Under the pieces are notes generated by a model. It was not told the origin of the DNA. It saw nothing but the letters and a program-made list of their open reading frames with translations, and searched no databases. Shown piece after piece: positions 26,101 through 38,624 of a stretch of 64,000 nt of DNA; the stretch's first letter is position 1, and the number at the start of each line of letters is the position of its first letter. The stretch lies in NCBI RefSeq assembly GCF_030463565.1, contig NC_134644.1:127717388-127781387 (forward strand), given 5' to 3'. Position numbers and translations under genes: made by a program. The stretch is from Pelecanus crispus (lineage: Eukaryota > Chordata > Aves > Pelecaniformes > Pelecanidae).

Positions 26101-29100
26101 ACTGAAATTTCTCCAGATGAAAGTCTGCTTGCAAGTATATTTCTACCAGCTGAAATGTTTATGCTGCATTGGAGGGATTTTTATAACCTAAATGTTCTTT
26201 CACAATATAATTAATACTGTTTTATTAAAAATGTTCCTCTTCAAGCATATTTTGCATATACAACAGTAAGTCGAGTTTAGCAGGTTCCAACCAGTGTTAG
26301 ATGTAATGTGCATGTCTGAGAGAAAAGAACAGGATCAGTAAATCATATGTAGCAGCCTGTTTCTGCTGTGTCCGTTTACAAGCATCACCAGCCATTATCT
26401 TTGCATTCAATATTTCAAGCATTAGCTTTCTGTTCTGGCTTAGCGTATGAGACTATTTGCTACATAATCATATTGTATTTCATTTTCTTCTGTATGCTAT
26501 TGTAATAATGATATTGCCTAATAAAATAAAGCCAGATTTTAATTAGGTTAAAAGTAATTTGGTATATTAGGTTTTTTATTTGAGAAAATAAACTAGACAA
26601 TAGTGCATATCAGGCTGTCCATTTTTTTCGTTTGCATTTGCTTTCATTTCCTGTTGCCCTTTACCTGTTGAAACAAGGGTGGGTTTTTTCTTGAATTGTT
26701 TTAGGTTATTACAGCCCTTCACTGCCTTATGTCTAACATATTCATGTTGTAGTGAGGACATAAGATGCTTGACTTCCTATTTGTTAAATGGGTAGTTTTG
26801 CAAAAATTCCTGCTCCTAATAGATAGCTGCACCTTATTAATCACTGAAATGAATTAACTATGATTCTATAACTAGACTGATGTGAAAAGGTATGGTGATA
26901 TTGTATGAAAGTAGTCCAGCAACAGGAGGCCTAAATTTGCTGGGAGGCAAAGACCGAATACATTTGCATCAAAGACAGTTCTGTAACAGAAAAGCTTATG
27001 CTAACCTTCTGTGGTGAGATACTTGAGGAGTAAGCAGTGATGTATGAAGTGACATAAAATGTAGTTCTCTTTGCTGTTAAATTTTATAAGTGTCCTGAAT
27101 AGCATCTCAACATACATCCAGATAATGAAGAGGAGAAGGATGAAAGGGGGAAAGACTCTTGTGCTTCTTACACCCTTCTCTTTAATTCTTTAATTCTTTT
27201 TCCTTTCCAAGTGACCTCAGTACTTTGCAAACTTTCACATCACATGCGGAGGAGGTATGTTCTCTGTTAGATACATCTCTGCATGTGACTAAAGCTTATC
27301 TTGTGTTGGGAGGTATTCTGACTCCTCCTTGAAGTGCCATTTCCAAGTACATTCCCTTCTATATACACTGTTTGTAGGCTGTCCTTTTTGTTAGACATGT
27401 ATTAAAGACTAATAGAAAAACCTTTGAGCCTGGTTCAACAGTCCATTCTTCTTCAGCTAAGTACTCGGTCAGTACAATGGAATTCAAGCATATGCTTTGA
27501 GTCCAGTGTGTGTGTAAAGGCTTTGCAGAATAAGGACAGATTAAAGAAAGCTTTTGTTGAACTGGAGCCCATCTGAGTTTGCCTTTCTTATGCATTCACC
27601 ATTAGAAGACTCAGAAATGTTTGCATTGGCCTGTAATTTCTTGTCACTTAAATTTTTACAAATTTAGACATCTCATTGCTTGGATTTTTTTCTGCTGTTT
27701 CTTCTGTTATCACATGGTACTGCCAGCCTACTTGTTCTGTTTCTGTTGGATATAATGATTGCGTTGCTGTACTGCTTAGATGATTATTCATGGGTGTGCA
27801 GGCAGACAGTTATGGATCGAGAATGTACAGACACTGATTTTAATCATTCTGACTTTGGGATAGTTAGTATCTTAACTGAGTATCTTGAGGACTGAACTAT
27901 TATAGCTAAGGCTGCCAAGTGAAATCATTCTAAGAATGCACGTGGAACTTGTTTTCCCACCACAAACTTAGAGACTTAGACATGTGTCCTTCAGTGCGAT
28001 CTGGTACTTGAAAACAGAAGTAAAAGGAAGAAGTTGGCATCTGCTTTAAAAAAATCTTCAGCTGAATGCAGCCACCAAAATGATGAAGTTGTATCATTTT
28101 TACGCAAGCCATCAGGCCACTCACAGAAGGGATATGGCCAGGTAAAAAGAGAAAATCTCCCAGTTCCTTATTCCCTGACAATAGCTAATTGCCAAAAATG
28201 CCTTCTTCAGATATTAATTGGATCAGCCTGTAGGCTGCTCTTACTTGCATTAAGGATCTGATTTCTCCCTGCATGAGATTCATATTCATACAGACTCAGT
28301 AATCAAAGCTTTTTTTGTCTCAGAAGGTATACTTAACCCAAATATGCTCATAAATTTGTTAATTCCCATCCTAGTGCCATTCTTCTATCCTAGTGCCTGC
28401 TCCCACTGAACTTGAAAACAAATTAACAGCTACCACTATAAAAGAATGTATGTGAACAATTTAATCAGTGCCTCATCATTCTTTCATTTGTAATTTATTT
28501 TCCACCTTCCCCCCAATTAGATCTGGAAAGACTTGGATTTCCGTGGGAATGTTTTTAAAGATTCTTTTTTTCAGCCATGTTGTTTGGATATAATTCAGAC
28601 TACTTTTTCATGAATCTATTTGTTGTAATATTTCAGGAAATTAAAAAGTGGGAAAAGGCCAAAGGGGTCTATTTCAGGCATAAAGATGAAAAAGTTTAAA
28701 TTTTTCTTGATTCTCAGCTGAATATTGGAAAACTCTTCTTAGCTGATAAGTTTTTTTCAACTTCTCTAAATCAATGGCTATTCAAATAATTGGATGTGGA
28801 AACTTTTGATCAGGTAAGGTGACAAAAGCCAACAGCCTCTCAATTAACTGATTTGTTTGACTACCCAACAATACTTAATTTTAGTGAAAGATTTTCGCAG
28901 TACACGCAAAGGAGCTCAATAATTTCAACTGCCTGGGAATATATCTTCTCCCACAGCTACCATTTGGTTTATTTAGATGTTTTTATAATTCTGAGGAGAT
29001 GAAAGTACCTACTGTCCTACAGCAAATAATCATCAAATCCCTATTTACAAAAACTGACAACTTGTATTATTAAAATTGGCAGAAGCCAGGAAATGCTTCC

Positions 29101-32100
29101 CAACACAATTGTATCACTGACAGCTGACTCAAATGAATTTGGGTTTAATTATGGCAGCACAAGAAGAACTGAAAGGTCCCTTTGACTAAGTAGGAGTTTA
29201 ATTATATGTGAAATCCTGCAACCTCCTTTGTGTCTCTACAATGGCAAATAAGACGACCTGAGAGAAGACCAGAGTACCAAAGTATCAGTATCAATTACAT
29301 GCTTCCTGTGATAAAGTCCTTATAACTTTCTATCCCTTGAGTTTCATTACAGTTTTCCCTATGAATTATTCTTTGCCTAACAAGCCAGAAGAAGTAGAAT
29401 TGCAGATTTGAGTGTTTAAAGGTGATCAATACTTTATTGATCATGTTTTTTAGAAAAATAGTAAAAAAAAACCCATATGTTGAAGGAAAAACTATAGTTT
29501 GGGTGAAATCCAGGTCCCTGATGAGGGCATGGTAAAAATCCATTAACAGATTAACACATCAGAGAAGCAGATTTGGCATTGTATATCGTCAACTTTTGTG
29601 TCTGAGTTTTGGGGTTTTCTTCTTTTTCTGGAATGTGTTTTGAGTGTAGCAAAAAAGAAATGACTGTTAACGGAGGTTATTTCTAACTACCCCTCAGCTG
29701 AACTAAGGCTCTGAAACATTGTGCATGTGTATAAAGGAAATCAATATCTGCTTTATTTGTTTTGAAATATTTAATAAAACTTAGACAAAATATAATTTTA
29801 AAATAGCATTTGAATAGAACTTTGAGAAGCTGTATTTAAATCTGTACCAGATACCTAAAATCAATCCTCCCCATTTATCAGAACTGTTTATCAGAAATGA
29901 TGGCAGTGAAGCACTGGAGAAAAGTTTTTTGGAGCTGACCAAAATGAGTTTATTGGATCATTTTATACTCTCAAAGGGTGAAAACATATTTGAAGCACCG
30001 AATGTTAGTTTTCTTTCCATGTTTCATCCAACAGAGTAGTTTCTTGTAGTGCCAGGAAGGCTGCCTCTCAAAGAGCATGGTTGGAAAAATGTATCTAGGC
30101 AACTCTTGTAAGACAGTTTTGTAAAGTTTCACATATATCTAAGTCTCAAGTATTGGTTTTCTTAAATGTCTTTCATGTCTGGAGTAGTAAGATTCTCTGT
30201 TATACGAGAGAAGTCCTCCTTTGTGTTGCAGAGAAAAGCTGAAAATTATACTCTACAAGCACCCATAAAAAGCAGAAAAACAATGGTTTTGGGATATATT
30301 TGGCCTAGTTAATAACAGTTTGAATTCCTGAACTTGATAATGCTTAACGCACATGGAGAATGACTGGTGGTTCCTTTGTTCCCTGAAGCCAAACAGTCAC
30401 GGCATCCCCTGTTAAAGTGCTGATTCTGTGCAGTATTAAATATGAAATTAGTCTGTTTTCACTCTCATGTTTTCTATCTTCAAATTGCCCTTTCTTTAGT
30501 GCTGAACCTCTTCACAATTTGTTTTTTAGACCTCACAGATAAGATTTGCAGAACATTCAGATTCCCTTGAAGACTGTGTGTTATGAAAATGAGTTGTAGT
30601 GGGTGCCTTATTAGGCATTTTTGACAGTTTTCTACTAAGGATACGAAGCTCCCAAAAGGGGAACAGATGAAAAATCTGTTGGAAAATTCTGTCTGAAAAA
30701 CAAGGGATGCATTTTGCTAAAGGAATAAATCAAGAGAGAATTTCAAATGTTTTGTAATATTAAAATTGCAAAATGTGGCAAAAATAAGAAGAGGCAGACT
30801 TGCTGAGGCTCATGTTGGAGATGAGCTTAGCAACAGCTTTTATTTTCCTCCTTCACTGTAAATGCTCATCTAGATAAAATACAAACAAGCACTGTAAGTG
30901 CAATGCAATTATACCTAGCCTCAGGAAAGAGCACTGAACAATTTTATTATAGTGCCAAAGATTAGTCCTGGAATGTAAAGCTGAGAGAGACCTATTAGGG
31001 ACCTGCTTCATTAAAAGATGTGGAACAAGACATTCATAAGGCACCAATAAATCCATTAAGGGGAAGAGGGCTCTGAAATGGCCTTTCATGATTCTCGTTA
31101 TTAACTTCAAGGATTGCTGAGGTTGGTGACTTTGCAAATACAGTTTTAGCTAGCACTCACTGTCCCTTTTAACTCCCTATTCTCCAGTCCAAATTCACTT
31201 TGAAATAAGCAGCCATAACTCTGCTCTAGTTAGCTGAGCACCATCCACCTACCAGGGCTGAATTTGGAGAAAATGGGAAAAGAGGAAAAATCTATGGAAA
31301 ACCTTCTCTCTCATATTGCTATGAATCCTGCATGAACAGCACTCCAAACCTAGCTGCTGACTACAGCTTTTAAGTTCCTCATAAAGTCACTGTAAGCTAG
31401 ACCCTAGAAGGCTCTTTCATTTCATAAATCAAAATTTCTGATGCTGGTAAATCCTGAGAATGAATAGTGGTTTGTTCTGTATGGAGGGCATTTTGATAAA
31501 ACTGTCCCAAGCAATGGCAGACAAGAAGCCTGTACAGCTGAAAAATGTTACTGTTGTCTGCTCAAAGCTGGGTTTAAATATTGACCAGCTGCATAGAAAA
31601 TAGCATCTGATTTGCCAACAGCATGAAAAATAGCCACTGAGAAACCAGCAGATTTCTCTGCATCCTAATGCTTCCAATTCCCAGAGATACCCAAGCGAAT
31701 ATCTAACATCTGACATTTCATGGAAGAAAAAAATTAGCTGTTTATATCTGGAGTTGAAGATTTCCTCGCTAGGGAAATACAGAATGCTCAGAAAAAAGGA
31801 TGCTTGAGCCTGGTTGATATTTTCTACCGGATGATGGTGCTCTTTCCAAAAGTGATCTCAAGATACTCACTGTTGGTTTTACCAGTCTTCTGGAGCAAAA
31901 CTTCCAGCTAGAAGTTGCATCCCAGGACGTTCCCAAGCGCTTCAGAGCCACAGCAATCAGGACTGGACAAGGCTCGGGCAGAGACAAGTGTTTCTCTTTT
32001 TCCTCTGAGCCTGCTGCGATGGAAAAACGCAGCTTTTATCCATCCTCACAGACCATCAGGAATGTCCCCGGTCAGGATTCAGAGCCTCTTTTGTCAAACA

Positions 32101-35100
32101 CATGGCTGCGTGACAGCCATCACATGGGACTTGATAAATTTTTCATGCCACTATTAATCAATTTCCCCAGGCGATTTTCCTCACTGGCGTGTTTCCCACC
32201 TCCCCAGGGCACTTCCTCCGTCACGGACAAACGGGATGGGGATTTGTAGAAGTATTAATGGGGTGGCTTTTCTCAGAGCCATCAAACTGGGCACGCATGT
32301 GTGTCAGGTCGGGAATTTTTGACAGTCTCCCGGGAAGTGTATGGAACTCTCCAGAGGGGAGCTCCTTCTCCAGGTATACAGGCAATTACTTCTTTGATGG
32401 TTTTTTGGAGCTAATGATTTAATTGCAGCAGGCATTGCCTTTACCATGCATAGACATAGCTCAAGAAGTGGACATATACTAATTACAAGAAGGGTGGTGT
32501 AAAATGGGGGTTAATAAAATTTACCCTATAAATACTAAAACAAGAAAAACACTTATGTGTGAGAGAGATTATTACAGTACCCATAAATCAAAGCAGCACA
32601 ACAGCAAAGGAAAGAAAAACGAGGCATTTAGTTCTCACCTTATGTATATTCCATCCCAGATTTTATAAACAAATAAAGCGTATTAAAAAATAGACCAACG
32701 ATACTTCTGATACATGATAAGCATGAAGATGAAATTGTAATCAAAAGAGTTCAAATCAAACTAAATTATTTCTTTATTTATTAGTTTCCTTCAAGAGCTA
32801 CTAACATCATAAAAGTTTTCAGCTTGAAACACTGGTAGAAATGAAACAATCACGGTTCTTTTTCAGAGGCTGGAAAGCTTATGCCTGGAATGATTTCTGT
32901 TCTGGAATGTCTGTAATATATTGAAGCCTTAATACCTTGCTAATTGGTACCTTACTAATTAGCCTGTGACAAGAATTTTAATTAGATGCACAGTAGGTGT
33001 TCTCCCTACCTGCAGTGGAGGAGCTGTTTCCTGGGGAGAAAAGTGAAGGGAAAAGGATAGTGGAAGGGATCAATAGAAGACAAATATAATCTAATCCCTA
33101 CTATGGGAAGAGTGTACATTAATTAATATTTTTCAAAATTATGTCTCTGATAATTTATTCTGGTTTTTAAAGTGCATTAAAGTTCACTTTGTGCTTTGCT
33201 CTTTTCCCCTGTAGAACAAATTGTACTTTTTTTTCTGTGACTTGACATGTGTTATAAGCAAAATGAGAAATATTGGAACATGACTGTAGTCAATTATGCT
33301 CACGGCCAGCCCCAGGGACTGAGCTGAACACATCCCAGGCTCAAAGCATGAGTCTCTCTAATCTGAGTTAAAGAGCTGAGCTGTGTACCTGGGAGCTGGA
33401 TCAAGGTGAACAAGGCTGAAAAAGGAGATGCCAACCACCCATGACCAGTGGCATTAGTTGAGCCTAGGCTGTAGCACATTCTAGAGTTAAAAATGCCTGC
33501 GAAAGGCTTGGAAGACATAGTTGAGTGAATTCCTATCAATGGTGACTGAAAAATAACAGTATTTCTGAGCATCATCTGTCATTTTTCTTCTATCAGGAAA
33601 AGATGCGAAGGAGGGATAGAAGATGCCTATCTGAAAATACTGCGACCGCTAGTGTTCTTCATTACCTTAATGGCATATATCCCGTTGCAGAGGATTTTAG
33701 GATTGTCATTTGGGATGAACGCTGTTTTAAAATGTGCAAAATGCCTAGTGCAGTGAGAGTCTTAAAAATATAAATACAAAGTTTCTTCCCTCTTCAAGGA
33801 AGCCTGAGTTGTGTGTGTATAAATATAAAGTTAGCTGTCAGGCCTAGTAATCCCCATAAGCCCCAGCAGTGAAAACGGTGATTCAGTTTCAGTAGATAAT
33901 GGGACATTCTGAAAAATGATGATCAGGTCCAGGGAACATTTTATATAAGCAGATACAAACATCAATAAAAGTAAGGGGAGGATGAATTGCACAAAAGGGA
34001 AAACCAGTTAATGATTTTTACCCCACTGAAAGGACACTTTAGCAATGGGCTCTCTGAAGGAAGTGGAGAACTTGCTGTACAATTTGCATTATTTGAAAAA
34101 TACCTTTTTGAACTTAGTTTTGACTGGGAAAATGCTTCTGCATGGTGAATAAGGTCACAGGTGAGCCACGTTCCAGTGGATGCACTGTAGATACTTAAAA
34201 GCAATAGCTAAGGAATATTTTTATCCAAGAGGCAATATGAGGGAAGGGAGAATAAAGTTGCACCCCTTTTGTTTTCAATAAAGTTTGCAGCAGTCACAGT
34301 GAGACCAGTGATTGTTTCATGAATGTTAGAGAATGAAATGGAATGAAAACAGCAAATTAATGAATGGAGAAAAATCTGTAAGATTTAAGTGTAAATTATA
34401 TCAGGAAACTGAAAGAAGATGATGTAATCCTTGTGCCAAAATCAAAATAACCCAATCTCAGTCAATTAATACGAACAGTATATAGTCTGAAAACCAGTTG
34501 CACATTGTTTGTAGAGTGATTCTGAATACAGGAGAAGTCAGAGAAAATTATGATGGCCTGTGACCTACTCTGCAAATAATAAAAGTTAATCTAAAATTGT
34601 ATTTGCTCTGAAGTATTCACTCAGCTGCCCTGCCTGGGAAAAGATGCTATCTTTTCAAAGGGTTTTATTAACCCACCTGTCCTACAAGGTCTGGTCATTT
34701 AGTGTGGCAAATTTGCCTCCTACTACGAGTTCGATTAGATACAGAAAGGAGTGGGGAACTCAAGCTGGGATTAGTGGGGTTACACCTTTTCTCATCTTTT
34801 ATGGGCAGAGATTTAGGGCTGATCCAGGTACCAAAGATGTTACCGCTTGCTATCTGATTAGGATGCTGGTTGGCTGTGGTATATCTTGAGGTATATCTCG
34901 TTTTGCAGGTAGGTGTGAGTCTTCCCTGACGCCTCTCAGCGAGCAAGACACCGACTACCTCCAGAGCAGAGGCTGTGGGGCCACTTCTGTAAAGCACTGT
35001 ACTTGAAAGCTGTTATCTCTGCAGAAGGGCAGGATATACTAGCTCAGGCTTAACACCATGCTGCAGACATCTGTATCGCTCCCAGCCATGTTAGAGTATA

Positions 35101-36420
35101 AGGATGAACTTGAATATCCCTGCAAATAGGCTGCAGCCGTACCCTTTGTCCCCTTCCTAGTGGGACTGCTGCTCACATCACAAAATGTCCACCATAGACG
35201 GCACTTCAGCAGAGCCTTTATCAGTACTCTGAGAATTGAATAGGCTATTTGGAAAATGCCTATTTGTAAATGTACCACCACTTCATTTCAGCAGTGCATT
35301 TTGGAAGGAAAGTAAAAACCACACAACAAAACACCTCCTATGTGATTGCCTTTCTTTCTCTGAGAAATAAAAGGAAACTTGTTTTCTATATGGAGTCCTT
35401 TGGTGGTGGTAGACTTCAGCATCCAGTACTTATATCCTTCCTGTTCTATACATACATGGGTTTGCTGTGGGATACGGTGGAATATTTTGGATTGCAGGCC
35501 TCTACAGACCATCTCCTTTATATCCCAGGTGGTCCAATGTTATTTTACACAGTCTAGTTGAGATAAGGATGTAGATTAAAATGCAGGTCAGAAGCCCTAA
35601 CCAGACTTGGCAGGGAGGAGAGGATATTGGTTTGCTAGAGTAATTACCCATAGGAAGTGGTGATGCTGACACTGGTTTCATTTTTTGAGTGCTGCTAAAG
35701 ATGTTTATCTGTACTCTGAAGGCTTTAGTCTTTTATGGTTTGAATGCTGGCTGTGAAGGAAGCTGTCTCTTTTCTCTATGCTCTGTCCAGCAGTAGCGCT
35801 GTTCGAAACATTCTGAAGATTTTTATATCTGAAAACTGAAGGAAAATATATTCTTACTTCAGAGCCTTTTACTGGAACTCATTTAATCAGAGACGTACTG
35901 TCTTGAATTTGAATGAATATTTGGAGTGTATTTGCTGGAGTAAATAGAGGGTATTAGGTTGTGGAGTAGAGATTTCGTTGTTGTTATTTTTTTGTCTCCT
36001 CCACCCAGAATTGGCTAGAAAGGCATTTTCTAAACTATAAAATAATATCCAAATCTTTTATGATTTCATCTCTCTTACATAATTTAAACTGAAGATTCCT
36101 TATTTAAGAAAATCTAAAATGAATTTCAGAGCTTGTGTTATGTAAGTCAGTTAGTTACATCAAGCAGAAAAACTGAACATTGCCTTTGGGAGAGAGAGAG
36201 GGGGAAAACAAATGCTTGAAAGCAGAGTCTAGGGAATGGAGGACAATTTGGGGACCAGCTTCTCCGCAAATTGTGCCACAGAGAGGCTGGGAAAAGGCAT
36301 TGGGTACACGTGGAGCACCCGTCAACCTCAAAGGTTCTCCGCGATCGATTATGGGTGCTTATGTACGTATGTTCAGTCTGGGAACAATACTCAATATTTT
36401 CACATGATTTTGTCTTCCAG

Positions 36421-36488
36421 AATGATTGAAGATTGTGGGAAAAGAGGAAATACCATGGCAGAAAGAAGGCAGCTGTTTGCAGAAATGC
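36421..36488 (+). CDS. DTNA: Alpha-dystrobrevin, first coding exon (residues 1-22 plus first base of codon 23)
   Basis: DTNA encodes a cytoplasmic scaffold of the dystrophin-glycoprotein complex that binds dystrophin and syntrophins at the membrane of muscle and other cells. The exon follows a pyrimidine-rich tract ending in TTCCAG, starts one base before the ATG at 36,422, and ends at the donor GTAAGT (36,489). Its translation begins MIEDCGKRGNTM and continues AERRQLFAEM. From memory this is the N-terminus of vertebrate alpha-dystrobrevin rather than beta-dystrobrevin, which differs at several of these positions. The split codon C+GG (Arg) joins in frame to the exon at 42,087. Residue 5 is Cys here, where I recall Ser in human. 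The preceding exon must be non-coding. Its position was not found. Confidence 0.93.
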
Positions 36489-36801
36489 GTAAGTACTTCC
36501 TAGAAATGTTTCACTGTGATAGACCAAGCCAGTTGCAATGCAGTGTTGGTAAAATTTATGCAAGCTTTCCACCTCAAGTAACTGATATCTCCATTTCACA
36601 AATGGTTTAATGTCATGAGACCAAAATTACAGGAAAATGGGCTGATTTGACCAAATAGCAGGAGAGAGGGATTTTCTACATCAGATTTTGTGATTGTATT
36701 ATTTTAATCAGTAGCTTCTTGAGACAAAAACACTGCAATACACAGGTAGCAATAAAGAGGGATAAAAGTCTCCAAAAGACTACATATTTAGTGGGGGTGT
36801 C

Positions 36802-37278
36802 TGTAGTAAGTTGACCCCAGCCAGCTGCTAAGCACCCACACAACCACTTGCTTAGTCCCCAACCAGCCCCCAGCGGGATGGGAGAGAATATAGGGAGAGC
36901 AAAAGCAAGAAAACTCGAGGCTTGAGATAAAGACAGTTGATTAAGTGACAGGAAAGAGGAAAAAAAAAACCAATAAAAAACAACAACAAGTGATGCAACG
37001 GTGGTTGCTCCCCACCTCCCAGAAGCAGACTGATGCCCGGCCAGTCTCTAAGCAATGTCTAACTTGGAAGACAAAACTCCCCACCCCCTTCTTTCCCTAC
37101 CCCAGTTTTATTGTTGAGCATGACGTTATATGGTATTGACTATTCTTTTGGCCAGGTGGCGTCATCTGTCCTGTCTGTGTCCCCTCCCAACCTCTTGCCC
37201 ACCCCCAGCCAATTCTGGGAGGAGACAGAGTAGGAAACAAAAAGGCCTGGATGCTGTGCAAGCACTGTTCAGCAATAC
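36802..37278 (-). mobile_element. Older ERVL-like solo LTR, part 1 (split by a younger LTR)
   Basis: The left part of a diverged relative of the other LTRs in the window. It starts with TGTAGTAAGTTGACC, aligning base for base in length with the starts at 16,517 and 60,486. Its CRE position reads TGACGTTA (one change) and its TATA region is degraded. An A/CAA-rich tract near 36,960-36,990 stands where the younger copies carry a trinucleotide tract. The sequence breaks off at 37,278, where the younger LTR begins, and resumes at 37,852. Joined length without the duplicated target is about 585 bp, as expected for the family. Confidence 0.82.
37274..37278. repeat. Target-site duplication AATAC, left copy of the nested LTR
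   Basis: AATAC lies before the LTR at 37,279 and AATAG (37,852-37,856) after it. The single difference is probably a later substitution, since the host LTR is otherwise continuous across this point. Confidence 0.75.
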
Positions 37279-37851
37279 TGTCGTGCTTTAGCCCCAGCCA
37301 GCAACTAAGCACCACGCAGCTGCTCGCTCACTCCCCCTGCCCCGATGGGATGGGGGAGAGAATCGGAGGAGTAAGAGTGAGAAACACTCCTAGGTTGACA
37401 TAAGAACAGTTTAATAACTGAAATAAAAGTAAAATAGTAATGATAATAATAACAATATAATAATGATAATAATAATGATAATAATATACAAAGCAAGTGA
37501 TGCACAATGCAATTGCTCACCACCCGCTGACCGATACCCAGACAGTTCCCGAGCAGCGATCGCTGCTCCCCGGCCAACCCCCCCCAGTTTATATACTGAG
37601 CATGACGTCATATGGCATGGAATAGCCCTTTGGTCAGTTTGGGTCAACTATTCTGGCTGTGCCCCCTCCCAGTTTCTTGTGCCCCTGGCAGAGCATGGGA
37701 AGCTGAAAAGTCCTTGACTAGCGTAAGCAGTACTCAGCAACAACTAAACCATCAGTGTGTTATCAACATTCTTCTCCTACTAAATCCAAAACACAGCACT
37801 ATGCATGCTACTAGGAAGAAAATTCACTCTATCCCAGCTGAAACCAGGACA
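37279..37851 (-). mobile_element. Younger ERVL-like solo LTR inserted into an older LTR
   Basis: A 573-bp LTR with TG and CA ends, sense on the minus strand, nearly identical in long stretches to the copy at 16,517. It has an intact TGACGTCA (37,603-37,610), an intact TATATAAA box in sense (complement of 37,588-37,595), an ATTAAA signal (complement of 37,410-37,415), and a TAA/TGA-type trinucleotide tract at about 37,438-37,488. No internal viral genes are present. It sits about 0.8 kb downstream of the first DTNA coding exon and antisense to it. Confidence 0.9.
37588..37610 (-). promoter_or_regulatory. CRE palindrome plus TATA box of the nested LTR
   Basis: In sense (minus) direction TGACGTCA is followed seven bases later by TATATAAA. 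This is the core promoter layout of the LTR family. If active it would transcribe leftward, antisense to DTNA, across the first coding exon. Confidence 0.6.
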
Positions 37852-37964
37852 AATAGCTAAAACATTGGTGTGTTATCAACACTTTTTTAGCCACAAATCT
37901 AAAACACAGCACAATGCAGGCTGTTATAAAGAAACTTAACTCCATCCCAGCCAGACACAGTACA
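37852..37964 (-). mobile_element. Older ERVL-like solo LTR, part 2
   Basis: Continuation of the LTR that starts at 36,802. Its text matches the end region of the other copies (the Thr-rich-looking AACACAGCAC block and a terminal CAGCC...ACA), with many substitutions. Bases flanking the whole element (GTGTC before, GGGAC after) agree at three of five positions, compatible with a decayed 5-bp duplication. Confidence 0.75.
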
Positions 37965-38590
37965 GGGACCCATATACTACATACCCCACTTCAGCATATT
38001 TTTTATAGTTTCTATTGAAGCTTTGTGTTCCCTGCAGAGTAGTGTGTCAGAGATGTACTATAGTAAAATGTGCCTGCGGTTCTCTGGACAGTCATCTCTT
38101 ATTTCTCTTACAAACAATCCAGCATTTCTGAAGGAAATTCTATTACGTATGAAGTTTGAGACTGTCACCCTGTTACTAGATTCACGTAAATTCTGTCTGT
38201 AATTACTAAGCTTCCTATTATTTGTCCCCTGCAATATAGTAAAAACATGACAGACCATCTTCCCCCGTCTTCTGAGACTAAGATGAGCATTACTGGGACT
38301 TGAGCAGCTGTGCACACTGAAAAGCCAGGTCTGTGCTGGTGAATCAAATGTGCTTGGGACTGTTCTCCAGGGGTGAGCCCAGGAGTGACTGAATGCCCTA
38401 CATCTGCTCTCCTGAGCTCTCCAAATTAAGGACTTCTCATTCAGATGGCCTACTGAGAACGGTCTTGACCCATTCCACTGTGTCCACTAGGTCTGTTGTC
38501 CCCTGTAATTAATTCAATATCACACAAGGCTTGCTGTTGTAACTCAGGTGGAGGTTTCTCTTGTCCCTTGTGTATAACATCTTGGGCCAG

Positions 38591-38624
38591 AAGAAAAAAA
38601 AAAAAAGAAAGAAAAAAAAAAAAG
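38591..38624. repeat. A-rich simple repeat
   Basis: Two long A runs separated by GAAAG. It lies within the first coding intron of DTNA. No retrocopy was recognised next to it. Confidence 0.75.

Larger units (their letters stand above)
17108..36420. other. Non-coding stretch leading into the first DTNA coding exon
   Basis: No exon, RNA gene or clear transposon was recognised. The DNA is mostly AT-rich. The longest frames, for example 153 codons at 23,268-23,729 in a GC-richer patch, have no recognisable domain. The last bases (about 36,397-36,420) are the polypyrimidine tract and AG of the DTNA exon acceptor, so at least the right end of this stretch is intron. Confidence 0.6.

Noticed and set aside
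36236-36610. 124-codon frame overlapping DTNA exon 1
   Set aside because: Only the part 36,422-36,488 matches DTNA. The frame extends into intron on both sides of clear splice sites.
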